Positions 1-3,895 of a DNA stretch of 6,128 bases are shown here, piece by piece. The DNA is taken from positions 1-6,128 of the forward strand of contig CAMVRW010000149.1 in NCBI GenBank assembly GCA_947169985.1. Direction: 5' to 3'. The notes beneath the pieces were generated by a model. That model saw only the letters and a list, made by a program, of their open reading frames with translations. It had not been told where the DNA came from and ran no database searches. Positions within the stretch are counted from its first letter, which is position 1. Each line of letters begins with the position of its first letter. Source of the DNA: an uncultured Butyrivibrio sp. (lineage in GTDB: Bacteria; Bacillota; Clostridia; Lachnospirales; Lachnospiraceae). A program made the translations under genes and the position numbers.

Positions 1-822
1 TGATGGGTTGGTGCAGAAGGTTCTTACCTTGTCATCGAAAGTTGGTGTGTGGTAGATGAGCTTAGCCTCATAGAGGTTCTCATTAAGGAACTGCATTACC
101 TCGTCACGGACCTCAACTCTTACACCTACGTCTACAGTTCCGGGCTTAGTTTCTATGCCAATCTCCTCACACTTGTCCTTGAACCAGTCAGCGCCCTCAC
201 GTCCAACTGCGCTTACGATCTCTTTTGCTGTATAGGTCTCGCCCTTATCAGTCTTAACGCCGGTAGCTACGCCGTTTTCCACAATGATATCAGATACCAT
301 GGTGTTGAACTCGATCTCTACACCCTTTGAAAGAACATGCTCCTGGAGCTTGGAGTAGATCTTGTATCCCTCCTCGGTTCCAAGGTGTCTTATAGGACAC
401 TCGACCAGCTTAAGGTTAGCGTTGATGGCTTTTCTTCTGATCTCACGGATCTCAACCTCTTTATCAACGCCATATACGCTCTTGTCAGCGCCAAATTTAA
501 GATAAATCTCATCAGACTCATGGATGAGGCTTGTAGCTGCGTCATATCCAAGAATCTCAGGAAGATTTCCTCCAACATCCGGTGAAAGGGAAAGCTTACC
601 ATCAGAAAAAGCTCCTGCGCCTGCAAAACCTGTAGTGATAGAGCAGGGCTTACATCCTGCGCAGGTCTTTGTAATTCTCTTAGGGCAGTTTCTCTTTTCT
701 ATAGAACGGCCCTTCTCGATCATGAGAACCTTAAGATCAGGCCTTTTCTCCATAAGCTCATAGGCACAGAAGATTCCTCCCGGGCCAGCTCCAATTATAA
801 TTACGTCATATTCTCTTGCCAT
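1..822 (-). CDS. FAD-dependent dehydrogenase, COG2509-type (3' end outside window)
   Basis: The visible 274 residues form the N-terminal part of a flavoprotein oxidoreductase of the NAD(P)/FAD-dependent dehydrogenase group COG2509; the physiological substrate of this family is not known to me. The protein opens with a Rossmann dinucleotide-binding motif, VIIIGAGPGG (GxGxxG at residues 11-16), and a glutamate at residue 36 at the end of the second strand, as expected for the FAD ribose. A cysteine cluster C46-x7-C54-x2-C57-x2-C60 follows, then GFAGAGAFSDGKL (65-77), a family hallmark, PIRHLGTEEG further on, and KVRTFC near the window edge. The start ATG at 820-822 is supported by GGAG eight bases upstream. 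The frame is open to position 1 with no stop, so the C-terminal portion is missing. It is divergent from leuA across 280 bp. No signal peptide is seen, so it should be cytoplasmic. The family call is firm, the function is not. Confidence 0.88.
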   Translation of the reverse strand, partial: MAREYDVIIIGAGPGGIFCAYELMEKRPDLKVLMIEKGRSIEKRNCPKRITKTCAGCKPCSITTGFAGAGAFSDGKLSLSPDVGGNLPEILGYDAATSLIHESDEIYLKFGADKSVYGVDKEVEIREIRRKAINANLKLVECPIRHLGTEEGYKIYSKLQEHVLSKGVEIEFNTMVSDIIVENGVATGVKTDKGETYTAKEIVSAVGREGADWFKDKCEEIGIETKPGTVDVGVRVEVRDEVMQFLNENLYEAKLIYHTPTFDDKVRTFCTNPS

Positions 823-886
823 AAATAGTACTCCATTTCGCCGCAGATTTACCGCAGTTTATAACATTAATTATCAGTAGGAAAAC

Positions 887-895
887 AGTATACCA
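887..895 (-). promoter_or_regulatory. Extended -10 promoter of the FAD dehydrogenase
   Basis: On the minus strand the sequence reads TGGTATACT, which is a TGn extension directly followed by TATACT (5 of 6 to the -10 consensus). No good -35 box stands 16-18 bp upstream, which is usual for extended -10 promoters. Transcription would start near 880 and leave a leader of about 58 bases before the ATG at 822, with GGAG in it. This assignment is by sequence inspection only. Confidence 0.5.
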
Positions 896-986
896 TAAAA
901 GTCAAATTCCTGCTTACAACAAAAAACATCAATAAAAGTGATTAAATTCACCATGATGTAATTGTTCAATATTGTGCTAAGATAAT

Positions 987-1079
987 ATTTATCAACAAAA
1001 ATGTGCAAATTTATCATCAGGGCATATAAATTCGTCAACAAATACGACCGATATTAATGTGTCATGATAAATATCATCA
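987..1079 (+). repeat. Direct repeats with ~21-bp spacing, candidate AraC-type operators
   Basis: Three copies of an 11-bp word stand head to tail: ATTTATCAACA at 987-997, ATTTATCATCA at 1009-1019 and ATTCGTCAACA at 1030-1040, offset by 22 and 21 bp. Copies 1 and 2 match at 10 of 11 positions, and copies 1 and 3 at 9 of 11. A fourth, weaker copy, AAATATCATCA, lies at 1069-1079, 39 bp further on and not in the same phase. AraC-family proteins commonly bind directly repeated half-sites about two helical turns apart, and the gene immediately downstream encodes an AraC-type domain. The repeats are visible; their role as operators is inference. The DNA is A/T rich, so some similarity could be chance. 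Confidence 0.5.
1002..1030 (+). promoter_or_regulatory. Candidate leuA promoter with weak -35
   Basis: TATAAA at 1025-1030 matches the -10 consensus at 5 of 6 positions, and TGTGCA at 1002-1007 sits 17 bp upstream but matches the -35 consensus at only 3 of 6. A poor -35 is typical of promoters that need an activator. The second direct repeat falls in the spacer and the first just upstream of the -35. Transcription would begin near 1037, leaving a leader of about 65 bases. An alternative is TTGTTC (962-967) with TAATAT (984-989) and a 16-bp spacer, which would put all the repeats at or downstream of the start point. I see no leader peptide, T-box or attenuator hairpin. Confidence 0.35.
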
Positions 1080-1090
1080 ATCTATACAAC

Positions 1091-1096
1091 GGGAGG
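1091..1096 (+). promoter_or_regulatory. Ribosome binding site fixing the leuA start
   Basis: GGGAGG lies six bases before the ATG at 1103, close to ideal for a Firmicutes ribosome. It selects this ATG over the in-frame ATG at 1064, which has no purine-rich stretch in front of it and would add 13 residues not expected for the family. Confidence 0.8.
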
Positions 1097-1102
1097 AACA
1101 TC

Positions 1103-1903
1103 ATGGAAAACGTTCAGAAGTATCAGAGACAGTATTTTATGCCACCTAAGCCCACCTATGACTGGGTTAAAAAAGACTACGTTGATCATCCGCCAATCTG
1201 GTGCAGTGTTGACCTTCGTGACGGAAACCAGGCCTTGATAGAGCCCATGAGCCTTGATGAAAAGTTGGAGTTTTTCACCATGCTTGTTAAACTTGGCTTC
1301 AAGGAGATCGAGATTGGATTCCCTGCTGCTTCTGAGACAGAGTTTGAGTTCGCAAGAACCCTTATCGAGAAGAACATGATCCCTGACGATGTTACTGTTC
1401 AGGTTCTTACCCAGGCCAGAGAGCATATCATCAAAAGAACTTTTGAAGCCGTTAAAGGTGCTCCAAAAGCTATCATTCATCTCTACAATTCCACTTCTGT
1501 AGCTCAGCGTGAGCAGGTTTTCAAGAAGGATAAGGAAGAGGTTAAAAAGATAGCTGTTGAGGGTGCAAAGCTCCTCGATAAGCTGGCAAAGGAAACCAAC
1601 GGTAACTTTTCATTTGAATACTCACCTGAGAGCTTCCCTGGAACAGAAGTAGATTATGCGGTTGAAGTCTGCAACGCGGTCCTCGATGTATGGAAGCCAA
1701 CCAAGAAAAACAAAGTTATCATCAATATCCCTACAACAGTAGAGATCGCAATGCCCCATGTTTTCGCAACTCAGGTAGAATATATCAGCAAGAACCTTAA
1801 GTACCGCGATGCTGTTACTCTTTCACTCCACCCTCACAACGACAGAGGCTCAGGTGTTTCTGACGCAGAGCTCGGCTGCCTTGCAGGTGCCGACAGAATT
1901 TAG
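1103..1903 (+). CDS. leuA: 2-isopropylmalate synthase, N-terminal part ending at the amber codon
   Basis: This is what would be translated if the TAG terminates: 266 residues holding most of the catalytic barrel of type II 2-isopropylmalate synthase. Recognisable elements are the substrate and metal motif [10 protein letters not shown], with Arg39 and metal ligand Asp40, then [13 protein letters not shown] (about 73-85), Glu176 in SPESFPGTE, and the metal-binding pair His243 and His245 in [11 protein letters not shown]. The spacing of these residues agrees with what I recall for characterised LeuA proteins. The fragment stops at GADRI, before the GERTGN loop that carries the fourth metal ligand (Asn279 in the full frame) and before the regulatory domain. 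It should therefore be inactive alone. Confidence 0.75.
   Translation: MENVQKYQRQYFMPPKPTYDWVKKDYVDHPPIWCSVDLRDGNQALIEPMSLDEKLEFFTMLVKLGFKEIEIGFPAASETEFEFARTLIEKNMIPDDVTVQVLTQAREHIIKRTFEAVKGAPKAIIHLYNSTSVAQREQVFKKDKEEVKKIAVEGAKLLDKLAKETNGNFSFEYSPESFPGTEVDYAVEVCNAVLDVWKPTKKNKVIINIPTTVEIAMPHVFATQVEYISKNLKYRDAVTLSLHPHNDRGSGVSDAELGCLAGADRI
1901..1903 (+). other. In-frame amber codon replacing a conserved glutamate in leuA
   Basis: The frame reads GADRI-TAG-GTLFGNGERTGN. In LeuA proteins this position is normally glutamate (GADRxEGTLFGNGERTGN), and one G-to-T change at 1901 converts GAG to TAG. The frame continues without shift for 397 more codons of clear LeuA and AraC sequence. A nonsense mutation, a base-call error, or suppression of UAG would all fit. 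I see no recoding element I can name around it. Confidence 0.9.
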
Positions 1904-1939
1904 GGAACTCTTTTCGGAAACGGCGAAAGAACTGGAAAC

Positions 1940-3097
1940 GTGGACATTGTTACCCTTGCCATCAACATGTTCTCCCATGGCGTAGATCCAAAGCTTGACT
2001 TCAGCCACATCATGGAAGTTGGCGAGACCTACGAGCGTCTTACCAGAATGAGAATCTATGAGAGACAGCCTTATGCCGGGCAGCTTGTGTTTACTGCTTT
2101 TTCCGGTTCCCATCAGGATGCCATTTCAAAGGGCTTTGCATGGCACGAACAGAAAAAGGACAAGGGCATATGGTCAGTTCCTTATCTTCCTGTGGATCCC
2201 AAGGATCTTGGAAGAGAGTACGACGGAGATGTTATCAGGATCAACAGCCAGTCCGGTAAAGGCGGCGTAAGCTACATCCTTAAGACAAATTATGGCATGA
2301 TGGTGCCAAAGGAAATGCAGGCAGATATCAGCTATACCATCAAGGATATCTCAGACAGAGAGCATGCTGAGCTTTCACCTGCAAGAATCTATCAGATCTT
2401 CGAGGACAAGTATGTCCACAACGACAATGTATTCAGGATCCCTTCTGTTCACTTCAAACAGATCGACGGCATCCTTGCAGAGGTTACCATTGTTCACGCC
2501 GACAAGGAGCACGTGGTTGAAGCCAACGGAAACGGTCGCCTTGATGCTGTCAGCAACGCCATCAAACAGTACTTCAACATCAGCTACGAGCTTTCTGTTT
2601 ACGAGGAGCATGCCCTTTCAAGAGGTTCATCTTCAAAGGCCTGCACTTATGTAGGAATCACCTTCAATGGTCAAAAGTTCTGGGGTGTTGGAATAGACGA
2701 GGATATCATCAAGTCCTCAATTGGTGCACTGGTTATTGCCGTGAATCAGATTGACGCAGTTAAGAATATCAAGAACAGCAAGGATGAGAGAATAAACTCC
2801 ATCATCAACTACATTCAGGAGAATTACCTGACAGTTACTTTGGATGATCTTTCAAGCCAGTTCTACCTCTCAAAGCCATACCTTTCAAAGTACATCAAGG
2901 AAAAGTCCGGTATGACCTTTGGCGAGAACGTAAAGAGGATACGCCTGAACAAGGCCAGTACTCTCCTTCGCAACGGAAACATGAAGGTTGAGAAGGTAGC
3001 TGAAGCAGCAGGATATCAGAATGTGGAGCACTTCAACAGACTCTTCAAAAAGAAATATGGCATGACTCCGGTACAGTACAGGAGCAGCAGCCGCTGA
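1940..3097 (+). CDS. LeuA C-terminal part: leucine-binding domain plus AraC-type DNA-binding domain
   Basis: This is the open frame after the amber codon, 385 residues if counted from GTG at 1940. That GTG is the valine of GERTGNVDIV inside LeuA and has no convincing ribosome site, so independent translation from it is doubtful. The segment continues LeuA through the linker subdomains and the LeuA dimer domain (from about NDNVFRIPSVHF to GALVIAVNQI), which binds leucine for feedback inhibition in the family. From nucleotide 2783 it becomes an AraC/XylS-type domain. The first helix-turn-helix contains LDDLSSQFYLSKPYLSKYIK, and the second contains VEKVAEAAGYQNVEHFNRLF, followed by the KKKYGMTPVQYR signature at the C-terminus. 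Both helix-turn-helix motifs look intact. The HTH1 wording resembles YesN-type regulators. Confidence 0.75.
   Translation: MDIVTLAINMFSHGVDPKLDFSHIMEVGETYERLTRMRIYERQPYAGQLVFTAFSGSHQDAISKGFAWHEQKKDKGIWSVPYLPVDPKDLGREYDGDVIRINSQSGKGGVSYILKTNYGMMVPKEMQADISYTIKDISDREHAELSPARIYQIFEDKYVHNDNVFRIPSVHFKQIDGILAEVTIVHADKEHVVEANGNGRLDAVSNAIKQYFNISYELSVYEEHALSRGSSSKACTYVGITFNGQKFWGVGIDEDIIKSSIGALVIAVNQIDAVKNIKNSKDERINSIINYIQENYLTVTLDDLSSQFYLSKPYLSKYIKEKSGMTFGENVKRIRLNKASTLLRNGNMKVEKVAEAAGYQNVEHFNRLFKKKYGMTPVQYRSSSR
2783..3094 (+). other. AraC/XylS-type double HTH domain at the LeuA C-terminus
   Basis: Residues 561-664 of the full frame form the whole two-HTH module of about 100 residues that AraC-family regulators use to bind DNA. 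The conserved second-half pattern A-x3-GY-x5-F-x-R-x-FKK-x2-G-x-TP-x2-YR is present in full. AraC domains are normally joined to a small-molecule sensor or dimerisation domain; here the partner is the leucine-binding domain of the enzyme. The recognition is strong, while DNA binding by this protein is inferred. Confidence 0.93.
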
Positions 3098-3120
3098 TAA
3101 GGCAACCAAGGCCATTTCAA

Positions 3121-3753
3121 TCAATCTGCGTGTACAACGACTACGGTACCTATGCCAACCATGTCAAAGAGCTCTTTGGCTTTGTCAGGTGGGAGGTTTA
3201 CGCAGCCGTGGGAGCCGTTGGTCTTGTAGATTTCGCCGCCAAATTTCTTTCTCCAGGTGGCATCATGAAGGCCACAGCCTCCTCTTGTAAAGGGCATCCA
3301 ATAATCCACCCAGTTCTTCCAGGTTGGACCTGTAAGATAGGTCCCCTTTACATGGCCATAAACTGCGTAAACTCCTGTTGGAGTACTGCGTCCCTTACTC
3401 ACATCTCCGCTTACACAGGGGCTCTCCCAAACAGAGGCTCCGTTTAGGATGTATTTTACGTACTGATTGGTCAGATCCACATCTATGTATGTATTAAGAG
3501 GAGCCATTGCGGCTTCTTCTTCAGCGTTCTGATATCTGCCCTCACCAATGCCAAAGGTAAGATAATGATTTATCAGAGCCTGCTGACTATTCCCTACAAC
3601 AGCCACAACATCCGGATATTTTGCAGCATAGTAAACAGGATCAAAACCTGCTGCTTGCGCAGTAACCGGAGTCGCAAATATCGCCATTACCATGCATATC
3701 ATGGCAAGACCTGTCATTGCCATAATTCTGTTAACTTTCTCAGAAAGTTTCAT
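3121..3753 (-). CDS. Secreted L,D-transpeptidase (YkuD domain)
   Basis: The 210-residue product should be exported and form or remodel 3-3 cross-links in peptidoglycan, or attach proteins to it. Residues 1-34 are a signal peptide: a charged start (MKLSEKVNR), a hydrophobic core, and a cleavage motif near TAQA-AG. Residues 36-77 hold a motif, FDPVYYAAKYPDVVA...HYLTFGIGEGR, which I recognise as a recurring module of Lachnospiraceae exported proteins. Residues 85-210 are the YkuD catalytic domain, with strands starting IDVDLTNQYVKYIL, the RSTPTGVY turn, His163 in GLHD, and the active-site motif SHGCVNLP with catalytic Cys184. The ATG at 3753 is preferred because AGGAAAGG lies eight bases upstream; a TTG at 3792 would extend the N-terminus by 13 residues without a better site. 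It converges on leuA and lies downstream of the repeat-protein gene, behind a terminator. Confidence 0.9.
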   Translation of the reverse strand: MKLSEKVNRIMAMTGLAMICMVMAIFATPVTAQAAGFDPVYYAAKYPDVVAVVGNSQQALINHYLTFGIGEGRYQNAEEEAAMAPLNTYIDVDLTNQYVKYILNGASVWESPCVSGDVSKGRSTPTGVYAVYGHVKGTYLTGPTWKNWVDYWMPFTRGGCGLHDATWRKKFGGEIYKTNGSHGCVNLPPDKAKELFDMVGIGTVVVVHAD

Positions 3754-3820
3754 AGCAGTCGCCTTTCCTACAAGAGCGTTTCGGCGTATCAATCACATCT
3801 TATCGTTTTGCCGTATTAAT

Positions 3821-3840
3821 ATTATACACATCAGATTATA
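3821..3840 (-). promoter_or_regulatory. Candidate promoter of the L,D-transpeptidase gene
   Basis: Two perfect TATAAT hexamers stand on the minus strand, at 3835-3840 and 3821-3826, 14 bp apart. Neither has a convincing -35 box at 16-18 bp. From the nearer hexamer transcription would start around 3814 and leave a leader of about 60 bases. Position just downstream of the terminator of the preceding gene supports a separate promoter here, though the A/T-rich DNA makes chance matches likely. Confidence 0.45.
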
Positions 3841-3851
3841 AAAAATGTATA

Positions 3852-3883
3852 AAAGTTAAAAGCTCCCGGTTTCCCGGGAGCTT
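3852..3883 (-). terminator. Rho-independent terminator of the repeat-protein gene
   Basis: Twelve bases after the stop codon of the large minus-strand gene, the minus strand reads AAGCTCCCGG, GAAA, CCGGGAGCTT: a perfect 10-bp stem closed by a GNRA-type tetraloop, followed by TTAACTTTT. The stem and T-rich tail are those of an intrinsic terminator. On the plus strand the run after the stem is not T-rich, and no plus-strand gene ends nearby, so the minus-strand reading is preferred. Confidence 0.88.
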
Positions 3884-3895
3884 CATCTGTTTTGA

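Larger units (their letters stand above)
1103..3097 (+). pseudogene. leuA: leuA fused to an AraC-type HTH domain, interrupted by an in-frame amber codon
   Basis: Read through one TAG, this is a single 664-residue frame encoding 2-isopropylmalate synthase, which condenses acetyl-CoA with 2-oxoisovalerate in the first committed step of leucine synthesis in the cytoplasm. The order is catalytic TIM barrel (about 25-300), linker subdomains, leucine-binding LeuA dimer domain (about 435-550), a linker of about ten residues (DAVKNIKNSK), then a complete AraC-type double helix-turn-helix (561-664). Type II LeuA proteins are usually about 550-560 residues, so the extra 105 residues are an added domain. 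The upstream and downstream parts are in the same frame and both are well conserved, so the break is recent or artefactual. No other leu gene adjoins it. Start choice rests on the GGGAGG site. Whether the gene is truly dead depends on confirming the TAG. Confidence 0.85.

Noticed and set aside
49..763. Plus-strand open frames at 49-330, 337-585 and 524-763
   Set aside because: They lie opposite the FAD dehydrogenase, which has conserved motifs throughout on the minus strand; the plus-strand products show no recognisable motif.
921..931. A further upstream copy of the leuA direct repeat (AAAAAACATCA)
   Set aside because: It matches at only 7 of 11 positions within an A run. The 66-bp distance fits the spacing but the match is too weak to list as a site.
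938..951. Inverted repeat GTGA-TTAAAT-TCAC between the divergent genes
   Set aside because: Only the outer four bases pair cleanly (10 of 14 symmetric overall), which is unremarkable in A/T-rich intergenic DNA.
1064..1102. In-frame ATG at 1064 as the leuA start
   Set aside because: It lacks a ribosome binding site, and the ATG at 1103 has GGGAGG six bases upstream. The extra residues do not resemble LeuA, and the stretch contains the fourth direct repeat.
1901..1903. Pyrrolysine at the leuA amber codon
   Set aside because: The family has glutamate here, the change is one base, and nothing in the window points to a pyrrolysine system. It is kept only as a check in the amber finding.
3754..3792. 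TTG at 3792 as the start of the L,D-transpeptidase
   Set aside because: The ATG at 3753 has a good AGGAAAGG site and directly begins a standard signal peptide; the TTG start would put 13 residues in front of it.
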